DNA from: Candidatus Zixiibacteriota bacterium
GTDB taxonomy: Bacteria > Zixibacteria > MSB-5A5 > JAABVY01 > JAHJOQ01
DNA: 5,083 nt
Reading direction: 5' to 3'
Assembly: GCA_024275215.1 (NCBI GenBank)
Contig: JAJRZO010000136.1
Coordinates: forward strand, 1 to 5,083
Shown here piece by piece: positions 1 to 5,083 of the stretch. Position 1 is the stretch's first letter; every line of letters starts with the position of its first letter. The notes beneath the pieces were generated by a model, which ran no database searches, was not told the origin of the DNA, and was given only the letters and a program-made list of their open reading frames with translations. A program made the translations under genes and the position numbers.

Positions 1-306
1 AAGTTTGATCTGTTTGTCATACTCTCGACTAATCTCTCTGACATTTGCTGCGGCATCCGATTCTGGATCTTTTACCAGGTCACTTCCCTCGACTTCCGAC
101 AGCAATTCGCCTATTTTCTTGTCAGTAAATCTCTCGTGAACCAATCCAGAAAGCATGGCGACCTGCCGTGATCTGCCTTCGGCTCCGCCGCGAGGCATGT
201 ATGTCCGCTCATCCCATCCGAGAAGAGACTCACAGGAGCCGAGTATCGCAATCTTGCGATGAGTTTCGATCAATTCGTTGTATGCCTGTTCGGCTGAAGT
301 AGTCAT
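1..306 (-). CDS. M32-family metallocarboxypeptidase, N-terminal part (partial)
   Basis: Reading the minus strand from the ATG at 306-304 gives 102 codons that stay open to the window edge; the rest of the gene lies to the left. The protein starts MTTSAEQAYNELIE and carries the N-terminal signature of M32 carboxypeptidases (thermostable carboxypeptidase 1, Taq/Pfu type): an ILGS stretch, then L-L-G-W-D-E-R-T-Y-M-P, a G-G-A-E-x-R-x-x-Q segment, and a helix with V-H-E-R-F-T-D-K-K-I-G-E-L-L. Members of this family are cytoplasmic, metal-dependent enzymes of about 500 residues that remove C-terminal amino acids from peptides. The HEXXH zinc site lies well beyond residue 102, so catalytic competence cannot be judged here. 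The start is supported by AAGGAG nine bases upstream and by the match to the family's usual N-terminus. The gene is divergent from the tRNA. The family call rests on remembered motifs and not on a search. Confidence 0.88.
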   Translation of the reverse strand, partial: MTTSAEQAYNELIETHRKIAILGSCESLLGWDERTYMPRGGAEGRSRQVAMLSGLVHERFTDKKIGELLSEVEGSDLVKDPESDAAANVREISREYDKQIKL

Positions 307-315
307 GTATGTGGT

Positions 316-321
316 CTCCTT
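316..321 (-). promoter_or_regulatory. Ribosome binding site of the M32 carboxypeptidase gene
   Basis: The minus strand reads AAGGAG here, followed by nine bases and then the ATG at 306-304. This fixes the start chosen for the peptidase; no competing start lies between the site and that ATG. Confidence 0.8.
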
Positions 322-337
322 AGTTTTGTTTGCATTA

Positions 338-366
338 GATATAACCTGCATTGCTCCCAAAGACAA
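338..366 (-). promoter_or_regulatory. Candidate sigma-70 promoter for the M32 carboxypeptidase
   Basis: On the minus strand TTGTCT (366-361, four of six matches to the -35 consensus) is followed by exactly 17 bases and TATATC (343-338, four of six to the -10 consensus). Transcription would start near 331 and leave a leader of about 25 bases that includes the AAGGAG site. Both boxes are imperfect and the consensus is borrowed from well-studied bacteria, so this is a candidate only. Confidence 0.4.
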
Positions 367-504
367 GCGCTTTCAGACAGTTGTCACCCGGCGCGATCAT
401 ACTTTTTCAAACAACCTCCAACATGGATTGTTGCATCTCATCGCAGGTTCAAATAACTTGACAAATGCCGATAATTAAGTTAATTCCGCGATGTTTGGCA
501 GTAT

Positions 505-532
505 TGGAATACTAACTGCCGCAAGTGTAAAT
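505..532 (+). promoter_or_regulatory. Weak candidate promoter for tRNA-Met
   Basis: TTGGAA (505-510) and TGTAAA (527-532) are 16 bases apart, each matching the sigma-70 consensus at four of six positions, and would start transcription close to the tRNA at 542. The -35 box overlaps an AGTATT-GG-AATACT inverted repeat (501-514). A perfect TTGACA also exists at 458-463, but nothing close to TATAAT lies 16-18 bases after it. Either could be the real -35 box, so confidence is low. Confidence 0.25.
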
Positions 533-541
533 AGACATAAT

Positions 542-615
542 GGCGGTGTAGCTCAGCTGGTTAGAGCAGCGGAATCATAATCCGCGTGTCCGGGGTTCAA
601 GTCCCTGCACCGCTA
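542..615 (+). tRNA. tRNA-Met (anticodon CAU), elongator type
   Basis: The full cloverleaf can be drawn. The acceptor stem pairs 542-548 with 608-614, with one G-U at the outermost pair. The D stem is 551-554/564-567 with a GG-containing loop. The anticodon stem is 569-573/581-585, with the seven-base loop ATCATAA and anticodon CAU at 576-578. The variable loop is 586-590. The T stem is 591-595/603-607 with loop TTCAAGT, and the discriminator base is A615. CAU can mean elongator Met, initiator Met or lysidine-modified Ile. The initiator is unlikely because the anticodon stem lacks the three consecutive G-C pairs and the acceptor end lacks the usual 1-72 mismatch. The Ile form is less likely because position 4-69 is G-C rather than C-G. 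CCA is not encoded (TTT follows A615), so a CCA-adding enzyme must complete the 3' end. Confidence 0.95.
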
Positions 616-651
616 TTTAACGCTATTGGAAGCCCGGTCTCACTTATCCCG

Positions 652-694
652 ATAAATGGTGTGGCTTTACCACTTATCTGGAGCACAGTTTTTT
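652..694 (+). terminator. Possible weak terminator downstream of tRNA-Met
   Basis: ATAAATGGT (652-660) pairs with ACCACTTAT (669-677) with one A-C mismatch around an eight-base loop, and a run of six T lies at 689-694. The T run starts 11 bases after the stem, further than in a standard intrinsic terminator, so function is doubtful. The position 37 bases after the tRNA fits processing or termination of the tRNA transcript. Confidence 0.3.
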
Positions 695-877
695 AGTTGC
701 TTCTACCGCCTTTACGCTCGAAATATCCGGGAATTTGCACAGGTTAGAAGTCTGCCAGATGTAATAATATGCACGCAATTCCTGCCGCTGCCATGCCATT
801 AAAGCCTTTACCTCTCTCCACAATCTCGCTCTGTGATGATATTCTGCCGCTAACCGCGAGAACGCCCTTGCCCGAAT

Positions 878-975
878 GTCAGATAACGCATTTAATCCGA
901 CGTTCCCAATAATTATGCGTCATAAGCTTGCATGTTCCCTGAGCCGCGGATTGTCACATAATGGTGTTATCTGAC
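878..975. repeat. Long nested inverted repeat in intergenic DNA
   Basis: GTCAGATAAC (878-887) is exactly complementary to GTTATCTGAC (966-975). Inside it, CATT (889-892) pairs with AATG (960-963), and AATCCG (894-899) pairs with CGGATT (947-952). The right side carries a seven-base bulge (953-959). The apical part (900-946) contains the further palindrome TTATG-CGT-CATAA. Twenty base pairs in three nested blocks over 98 bases is more order than expected by chance. It could be a structured RNA, a small non-autonomous mobile element or a recombination site; the sequence alone does not decide. Confidence 0.6.
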
Positions 976-1065
976 CTCATTTCCGCGTTTTTCTTTCCGC
1001 GATCGCCTTCCTGTCTCCTGCATAGATGCGGTATTGCAGCGTTGGCGATCAAGACTCAAGCGTCA

Positions 1066-1084
1066 AGCCCCCAAATTGGGGGTT
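1066..1084. repeat. Short hairpin of C and G tracts
   Basis: Five C (1068-1072) face five G (1078-1082) across the five-base loop AAATT. Two further RNA pairs, G1067-U1083 and A1066-U1084, give a seven-pair stem. No T run follows, so it is not an intrinsic terminator on the plus strand. It lies 60 bases before the strong terminator at 1145 and could be part of the same transcript. Confidence 0.45.
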
Positions 1085-1144
1085 CAGGAATTCGGCATGT
1101 TGCTGAGGCTGCACGTCGAATCGGCAATAGTCTCGCGCACATGG

Positions 1145-1183
1145 CATGGCGGTGGATGATCCAGCCACCGCCATGTTTCTTTT
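1145..1183 (+). terminator. Strong intrinsic terminator without an obvious gene upstream
   Basis: CATGGCGGTGG (1145-1155) and CCACCGCCATG (1165-1175) form a perfect 11-bp GC-rich stem around a nine-base loop, followed directly by TTTCTTTT (1176-1183). The T tract is only on the right side, so it terminates plus-strand transcripts. The only recognised plus-strand gene upstream is tRNA-Met, which ends 530 bases away. This points to a long tRNA read-through transcript, an unrecognised non-coding RNA, or the remains of a lost gene. It also insulates the 61-residue gene from upstream transcription. Confidence 0.85.
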
Positions 1184-1210
1184 GAAAGAATATCATTCAA
1201 TCGCTAACAT

Positions 1211-1248
1211 TTCACTCTTCTGTTCGCCAGTGATAATGAAGAGATAAT
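1211..1248 (+). promoter_or_regulatory. Tentative promoter of the 61-residue protein gene
   Basis: Two GATAAT hexamers occur (1232-1237 and 1243-1248), each five of six to the -10 consensus. TTCACT (1211-1216) could serve as a -35 box for the first with a short 15-base spacer; the second has no good -35 box. Transcription should begin in this region, since a terminator ends at 1183 and the ribosome binding site is at 1272. Confidence 0.3.
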
Positions 1249-1271
1249 TTAGGCTACAAGACTTGCTACAG

Positions 1272-1278
1272 AGGAGGT
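1272..1278 (+). promoter_or_regulatory. Strong ribosome binding site of the 61-residue protein gene
   Basis: AGGAGGT is a full match to the anti-Shine-Dalgarno sequence and ends four bases before the ATG at 1283. Spacing is on the short side but workable. It is the main argument that the small frame downstream is a real gene. Confidence 0.8.
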
Positions 1279-1282
1279 AATC

Positions 1283-1468
1283 ATGAAATGGAGAGAATGG
1301 AAATATGTAATTGCCATTTTGATGCTGGTTGCATTCGCGACATTTCGATATGCACGCCTGAAAGATAGGAATAGAATGACAATTGTTAACACGGGAGGAA
1401 GGAATGCCAGAGAAAAGACACCAGACGAGATACGACTTTCCCCAATAATCTATATAGATTTATCGTAG
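1283..1468 (+). CDS. Small single-pass membrane protein of unknown function
   Basis: The gene encodes 61 residues and ends at TAG 1466-1468. Its family is not recognised. A basic N-terminus (MKWREWK) precedes one hydrophobic segment (about residues 8-21, YVIAILMLVAFATF) and a charged stretch (RYARLKDRNR). The remaining 30 residues are polar up to a short hydrophobic end (SPIIYIDLS). It could be an uncleaved membrane anchor or a signal peptide; no lipoprotein cysteine or small-residue cleavage motif is clear. Support for coding is the perfect AGGAGGT before the ATG, the upstream terminator and candidate promoter that make it its own transcription unit, and the hairpin at 1570-1600 that closes it. 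It converges on the large repeat-protein gene, with which no functional link is visible. The function is unknown. Confidence 0.7.
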   Translation: MKWREWKYVIAILMLVAFATFRYARLKDRNRMTIVNTGGRNAREKTPDEIRLSPIIYIDLS

Positions 1469-1569
1469 TTTATTATCGATCAACAGATTGCTATATTTTG
1501 TAAGTGGCATCATCGGTTTTTGAAGAATATGGAAACTCCAGGAATTGTTGATATTGGCATAGGGCATAG

Positions 1570-1600
1570 ACAAGGCGGTCTCAAAATGAGACCGCCTTGT
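1570..1600. terminator. Hairpin between convergent genes, likely bidirectional terminator
   Basis: ACAAGGCGGTCTC (1570-1582) and GAGACCGCCTTGT (1588-1600) form a perfect 13-bp stem with loop AAAAT. It lies 102 bases after the small gene's stop and 26 bases after the large gene's stop in its own direction, where a shared terminator belongs. No run of T follows on either strand (AATAATC to the right; CTATGCC on the minus strand to the left), so it may need Rho or act as an RNA-stability element. The remaining sequence of the 1469-1625 gap shows nothing else. Confidence 0.65.
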
Positions 1601-1625
1601 AATAATCAAACGACTGTTTCCCGAA

Positions 1626-4600
1626 CTATGGGCAGGTGCAATCCGGCGCCGGTCCTCCACCGAAGATATACCCGACTAAATAAGTAACATCATCGATGTC
1701 TACAAGTACGAGCGGACAATCTGTCCGGTGAACATCGCCGGACACAAGCGGCTTGGGAGCCGGTCCGCCCCCGAATATCCACTCGATCAGGAATACAATA
1801 TCATCGACATCGATTATTCCATCATCAGAGACATCTCCGCAGATGAACTCCTGAACAAAGAAGTCGACAGCTACTGTATCAGCCAGCGAACCATCCGACG
1901 CTATGAACGTCACTGGGAATGTGAGATTCGCCTGAGAGACATCACGATCGAATGAGAAACTTCCGGCTCCATTACCTGAATCGACAAATGCGGCATTTGT
2001 CGGGACAGTTAGCGCGGTCAACGTTATGGGATCACCCTCAGGATCAATCGCATACACTCTTTCATTGATCGGATCGCCCAGGTTGACTGTGTCATGGACT
2101 GCGAACGGCACATACAAAATCGGCGGCTGCGGTCCAGCTTCGAGAACTTCGATTCGGACTGTCTGAGAATCCACGCGGAACGTTGGATCCATCACCTGGA
2201 ACCTGATATCATAACTTCCCGCCTGATCGAACCAGGGATAGAAATGGAATTGTGATGACGTGCTGCTCAAACTCATAATTCCGGTGTTGGTCGGCTGCGG
2301 GCTGTAAGTCACAGTCATGCTCTGACCCGGCAGGCTGTCAGGATCAAAATACGTAAGCATAATGTCGATACTATCACCTTCTGTCACTGAAACAGGCGTC
2401 GGTATCGAATCAAGCACGGGAGCCTGCGGATTGTCATTGACTGTCACTTCGAAATCCTTCTCGATAAATACAGTCGTATCCTGAGCATCTTTGGCAAGAA
2501 TCCTGAACACGTATGGATCCGGTCTCGACTGGAAATAGTCCGGCGTGAAAACAATCTCAGTGTAATTGTATTCAATGAATGTCACTGTGACATTGTCGTA
2601 CAGTGGCAAGAGAGTGTCTGTCGCAGTATCGACGCCGAAGACACGAATCAACGGCGTGACCGAATCTGGATCGATCGCCTCGACTCCATAGTTGCCAGCC
2701 TCACCTTCAAGTATTTCATCGCTGTTAGGAACAAACCAGATGCTTCCATCTTTGTACAGGTACATACTGATCGGCGGTCGATTGTTGTTGAAAATGACTA
2801 CTGTAATCTCAACAGAGTCAACCACACCCGGGTCATCGCCGTCGTTCGCGTAGAACATGATACTGTAGGTGCCTGAATCATCAAAAGTCGTATTCCAGCC
2901 AAATGAACCCGAATAGTCGAGATTATCAATGAATACCGATGATCCGGGTAGCCCGGATGCAGACAACAATGGCATTACGGAATCGGCATCAGTTGTGTAC
3001 AGTTCAAAACCGAGAGAATCAAGCTCAGTCGCAAACACTGTATCACTAAATGATACATCCTGACCATTACGCGTCATTCTCGTGAAGACAGGAAGCTGAT
3101 TACCCGCGTCGAGGACGGTCACTGTCACAACTCCGGTGTCAGCAAGTTCGGTTTCATCTATAGCTATGAAGCTGAAGTTATAGACGCCCGATTGCACGAA
3201 TACCGGACTGAAAGTCATCGTGGCGTGACCATTGCCTGAGTCAACCATCGTCACATTGAGCGGGAACACCAGCGTATCGAGAATGAGCGCAGGAATCGTA
3301 GAATCAGGATCGATTGCGCTCAGGAACAGGACAAGAGTTTCACCCTCAGTGATGCTTGTGTCACTCGGAACAGTAATAATCGGTGGCTGAGGATTGTCAT
3401 AAATCTGGATGAGAACATCTTCGTCGTCAACCTCAATGCCATCGGTTGCCGAGAACAAAATGCTGACAAGACCACTCTGCAGATAATCCGGCATAAATGT
3501 CAACGTTCCTACACCGTTACCTGAGTCCGCAAAGACAGCATTTCTCGGAAGACTGTCGGTGTTCAACTGGATGAATGGACCGTCAGGATCGGTGGCATAG
3601 ACATTTAAAATCAGCGTGTCACCCTCTGTTACAGTCTGCGGCCCGATTGTCGCCAGCACAGGCGGCTGATTGGCGTAGACAGTCGTAATCTCAACGTGAA
3701 GCACACCTGAAAGCTGCGGGACATCGTTGTCGTAGCAAATGAAGATGGCTGTGTCCACACCGATCTGAGATGTGTCAGGCCAGAACATAAATCCACCTAT
3801 ACCATTGCCGGAATCGACATACACAGAATTCGCGGGTTTCTTGAGTACACTCATGAACAAGTCACCACCATCAGCATCTGTTGAGTCAGTTGCGACAAGT
3901 CTTAACATGAGAGAATCGCCAAGCAATACTGATTGAGGCGGTACTTCAACAAACTCAGGCGGCTGATTAACATCGTAGATTCTAATCGGCACTTCAAGCA
4001 AACCGGATGACGGGGGATCACCGGCATCCAGTGCAGCCAGCGTGACGACTTCGTCACCAGCCTGATAGAAGTCAGGATTGAAGCTGAACACTCCAACACC
4101 GTTGCCGGAATCGACAAATGTCGAGTTGTCGAGTCCGTCGATTACAAAGAGCGTGACAGGCAAACCTTCAGGATCAGTCGCCGAGACAGCAAATTCGAGC
4201 ATACCACCCTCACTGACGAACTGCGAATCGACAGGATCAAATACCGGCGGCAGGTTTCCAAGATCGGTCACAGTAATCTGTACGATCTCAGAATCAGCGT
4301 ATTCACCATCACTGGCAATGAACGTTACAAAGTATATACCGGCCTGCGTCGAATCAGGTGTAAAGTCGAACACACCCGTTCCATTCAGTGAATCAGTAAA
4401 CGTCGCATTCTGTGGCATATTCTCAGCAGTAAGCGTTGCAGGCACACTATCCGGATCAGACGAGGTTACAAGGAAATTCAGATTGCTCAGCACATTTACA
4501 GTTTTCGGTCCGATCGGATCAAGAGTCGGTCCCTGGTTGAGATTTGTCACGATAATGACAACATCCCCAGTATCAGCAAGAGCGCCATCGGATGCGATAA

Positions 4601-5083
4601 ACGAAACCGTGTACTCACCTGCCTGACTAAGATCAGGATGGAAATCGAATGTTCCGGTGCTGTCGCCATTATCCACAAATGTCGCGTTTGCCGGAATATT
4701 CACGGCACTCAGAATCGGAAGAGTACCCTCAGGATCAGATGCAGAAACTGTAAAGCTGAGACTGTCAGCCTCAACAACATATTGCGTATCGACAACAACA
4801 ATCGTAGGCGCCTGATTACCAGCATCGACAACCGTGACAGCAACAATTTCAGTGTCAGCAAGCGCACCATCAGAAGCTATGAATCTGACATAGTAGATTC
4901 CAGCCTGAGTGTAGTCAGGATTGAAATCGAATGCGCCGGTGCCATCGCCATTGTCCACAAATGACGCATTCGTCGGGCCATTCTCGGCTGTCAGCGCAGG
5001 AATAGTGCTGTCAGGATCAGTCGCAGAGATATTGAAATTCAGATTGTTATTTTCGACAACCGACTTAGCCCCGATAGAATCAA
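1626..5083 (-). CDS. Giant secreted Ig/cadherin-like repeat protein with C-terminal dockerin (3' part of gene)
   Basis: The frame is open from the window's right edge to TAG at 1628-1626 and gives 1151 visible residues; the beginning, with any signal peptide, lies beyond 5083. An internal GTG at 4958 is not the start, because the same frame reads on upstream as further repeat sequence (T-N-A-S-F just before it). Eleven tandem repeats (visible residues 1-1080) resemble the putative-Ig (He_PIG) and cadherin-like folds: an N-x-P-P linker, V-T-E-G-D-x-L, A-T-D-P-D, F-V-D-S-G-N-G-x-G-x-F-x-F-x-P-D, Q-A-G, then F-I-A-S-D-G. A dockerin-like module fills 1081-1151. The array has one cysteine, the dockerin four. 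Such architecture is typical of exported surface or matrix proteins. By analogy it would serve adhesion or scaffolding, with the dockerin as an attachment module; ligand and partner cannot be read from the sequence. Confidence 0.9.
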   Translation of the reverse strand, partial: DSIGAKSVVENNNLNFNISATDPDSTIPALTAENGPTNASFVDNGDGTGAFDFNPDYTQAGIYYVRFIASDGALADTEIVAVTVVDAGNQAPTIVVVDTQYVVEADSLSFTVSASDPEGTLPILSAVNIPANATFVDNGDSTGTFDFHPDLSQAGEYTVSFIASDGALADTGDVVIIVTNLNQGPTLDPIGPKTVNVLSNLNFLVTSSDPDSVPATLTAENMPQNATFTDSLNGTGVFDFTPDSTQAGIYFVTFIASDGEYADSEIVQITVTDLGNLPPVFDPVDSQFVSEGGMLEFAVSATDPEGLPVTLFVIDGLDNSTFVDSGNGVGVFSFNPDFYQAGDEVVTLAALDAGDPPSSGLLEVPIRIYDVNQPPEFVEVPPQSVLLGDSLMLRLVATDSTDADGGDLFMSVLKKPANSVYVDSGNGIGGFMFWPDTSQIGVDTAIFICYDNDVPQLSGVLHVEITTVYANQPPVLATIGPQTVTEGDTLILNVYATDPDGPFIQLNTDSLPRNAVFADSGNGVGTLTFMPDYLQSGLVSILFSATDGIEVDDEDVLIQIYDNPQPPIITVPSDTSITEGETLVLFLSAIDPDSTIPALILDTLVFPLNVTMVDSGNGHATMTFSPVFVQSGVYNFSFIAIDETELADTGVVTVTVLDAGNQLPVFTRMTRNGQDVSFSDTVFATELDSLGFELYTTDADSVMPLLSASGLPGSSVFIDNLDYSGSFGWNTTFDDSGTYSIMFYANDGDDPGVVDSVEITVVIFNNNRPPISMYLYKDGSIWFVPNSDEILEGEAGNYGVEAIDPDSVTPLIRVFGVDTATDTLLPLYDNVTVTFIEYNYTEIVFTPDYFQSRPDPYVFRILAKDAQDTTVFIEKDFEVTVNDNPQAPVLDSIPTPVSVTEGDSIDIMLTYFDPDSLPGQSMTVTYSPQPTNTGIMSLSSTSSQFHFYPWFDQAGSYDIRFQVMDPTFRVDSQTVRIEVLEAGPQPPILYVPFAVHDTVNLGDPINERVYAIDPEGDPITLTALTVPTNAAFVDSGNGAGSFSFDRDVSQANLTFPVTFIASDGSLADTVAVDFFVQEFICGDVSDDGIIDVDDIVFLIEWIFGGGPAPKPLVSGDVHRTDCPLVLVDIDDVTYLVGYIFGGGPAPDCTCP
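1629..1841 (-). other. C-terminal dockerin-like domain (71 residues) of the repeat protein
   Basis: Two related halves each end in I-F-G-G-G-P-A-P. The first half carries a standard calcium loop, D-V-S-D-D-G-I-I-D-V-D-D, with ligands at loop positions 1, 3, 5, 9 and 12, followed by a helix I-V-F-L-I-E-W-I-F. The second half starts D-V-H-R-T-D-C and has four extra residues before V-D-I-D-D-V, so its loop departs from the canonical spacing, although its helix V-T-Y-L-V-G-Y-I-F is intact. Four cysteines lie at domain positions 1, 42, 68 and 70 and could tie the ends of the module together. Dockerins bind cohesins in clostridial cellulosomes. In bacteria of the type suggested here they occur on many secreted proteins outside cellulosomes, so the partner is unknown. 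Confidence 0.82.
1842..5083 (-). repeat. Eleven tandem Ig/cadherin-like protein repeats (first one cut by window edge)
   Basis: Repeat boundaries were set at the N-x-P-P type linkers: 4815-5083 (partial), 4536-4814, 4254-4535, 3966-4253, 3669-3965, 3393-3668, 3099-3392, 2784-3098, 2430-2783, 2133-2429 and 1842-2132. Lengths are 92-99 residues except repeats 8 (105) and 9 (118). The first three share the most residues, including F-I-A-S-D-G in all three and the exact string FIASDGALADT in repeats 1 and 2. Repeats 8-10 have lost or altered the D-S-G-N-G motif. Repeat 11 returns to the consensus, with DSGNGAGSFSF and FIASDGSLADT. At DNA level recurring pieces such as TCAGGATC and CACAAATG mark each unit, but the copies have diverged well beyond recent duplication. 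Confidence 0.85.

Larger units (their letters stand above)
616..1144. other. Gene-poor intergenic region with several inverted repeats
   Basis: No protein-coding gene can be supported here. A plus-strand frame at 961-1185 has no ribosome binding site, unconvincing composition, and runs through a terminator hairpin, so it is treated as chance. A minus-strand frame (674-919) is open for 81 codons but lacks an ATG, GTG or TTG near its left limit. The stretch instead holds a nested inverted repeat (878-975), a palindrome TTATG-CGT-CATAA (913-925), the hexamer GTTCCC twice (902-907 and 934-939), CAAG three times at seven-base spacing (1050, 1057, 1064), and a hairpin of C and G tracts (1066-1084). 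These suggest a structured RNA or a decayed mobile element, neither proven. Confidence 0.6.

Noticed and set aside
278..478. Plus-strand frame of 66 codons across the divergent intergenic gap
   Set aside because: It overlaps the 5' end, ribosome binding site and candidate promoter of the peptidase gene on the other strand, and its composition is unremarkable.
542..615. Initiator tRNA or lysidine tRNA-Ile(CAU)
   Set aside because: The anticodon stem lacks the three G-C pairs of the initiator, and the acceptor stem has G-C rather than C-G at 4-69, as expected for elongator Met. The Ile alternative is less likely but not fully excluded by eye.
611..627. CGCTATT repeated at the tRNA 3' end (611-617 and 621-627), as an integration scar
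   Set aside because: Seven bases separated by three is too short and too close for attL/attR, and no integrase gene or longer copy of the tRNA end occurs in the window.
878..975. Integron attC recombination site
   Set aside because: The size and nested arms are attC-like, but the outer arm reads GTTATCT, which does not fit the GTTRRRY core, the two inner spacers differ greatly, and no integrase or gene cassette is nearby.
961..1185. Plus-strand frame of 74 codons
   Set aside because: It has no ribosome binding site, overlaps one arm of an inverted repeat at its start, and its end runs through a complete terminator hairpin and T tract.
1460..1955. Small frames 1460-1660 (minus) and 1728-1955 (plus)
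   Set aside because: The first crosses the intergenic hairpin and overlaps the end of the large gene. The second is antisense to the dockerin and last repeat. Neither shows a start signal.
4078..4964. Plus-strand open frames of 182 codons (4078-4626) and 108 codons (4638-4964)
   Set aside because: They lie antisense to the tandem-repeat gene. The opposite strand gives recognisable repeat domains, while these frames show none and have no convincing ribosome binding site; their openness follows from the repeated codon pattern.
1842..5083. CRISPR-like or recent DNA tandem repeat
   Set aside because: The periodicity of about 280-350 bases follows protein domains in one open frame; the DNA copies are diverged and there are no short identical repeats with unique spacers.

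Overview
The window looks like chromosomal DNA from a free-living bacterium of roughly even base composition. The best lineage clue is the end of the largest protein, a dockerin-type module in which each half finishes with the same I-F-G-G-G-P-A-P string. From memory, modules of this style are common in secreted proteins of uncultured FCB-group phyla such as Zixibacteria. The assignment is an inference; no rRNA or other phylogenetic marker is present.

Layout. Positions 1-306 (minus strand) hold the first 102 codons of an M32-family metallocarboxypeptidase, with a good ribosome binding site and a plausible promoter in the 235-base gap to the right. A tRNA with anticodon CAU, best read as elongator tRNA-Met, lies on the plus strand at 542-615. 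Positions 616-1270 contain no confident protein gene but are rich in structure: a hairpin just past the tRNA, a nested inverted repeat at 878-975, a G/C-tract hairpin at 1066-1084, and a textbook plus-strand terminator at 1145-1183 with no recognisable gene before it. An 81-codon minus-strand frame with no standard start (674-919) crosses the same region. Positions 1283-1468 (plus) encode a 61-residue, single-membrane-segment protein of unknown function behind a strong ribosome binding site. A perfect 13-bp hairpin at 1570-1600 separates it from the convergent large gene.

The right two thirds, 1626-5083 (minus), is the 3' part of one very large gene. Its visible 1151 residues are eleven tandem Ig/cadherin-like repeats of about 92-118 residues followed by a C-terminal dockerin. 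It is most likely a secreted or cell-surface adhesion or scaffold protein. Its N-terminus, signal peptide and promoter lie beyond position 5083.

The genes show no evident shared pathway: a peptidase, a tRNA, a small membrane protein and a surface repeat protein stand as separate transcription units, divergent at 307-541 and convergent at 1469-1625. No CRISPR array, insertion sequence, phage gene or defence system was found. The parts most worth a second look are the structured, gene-poor 616-1183 stretch and the unusual dockerin.
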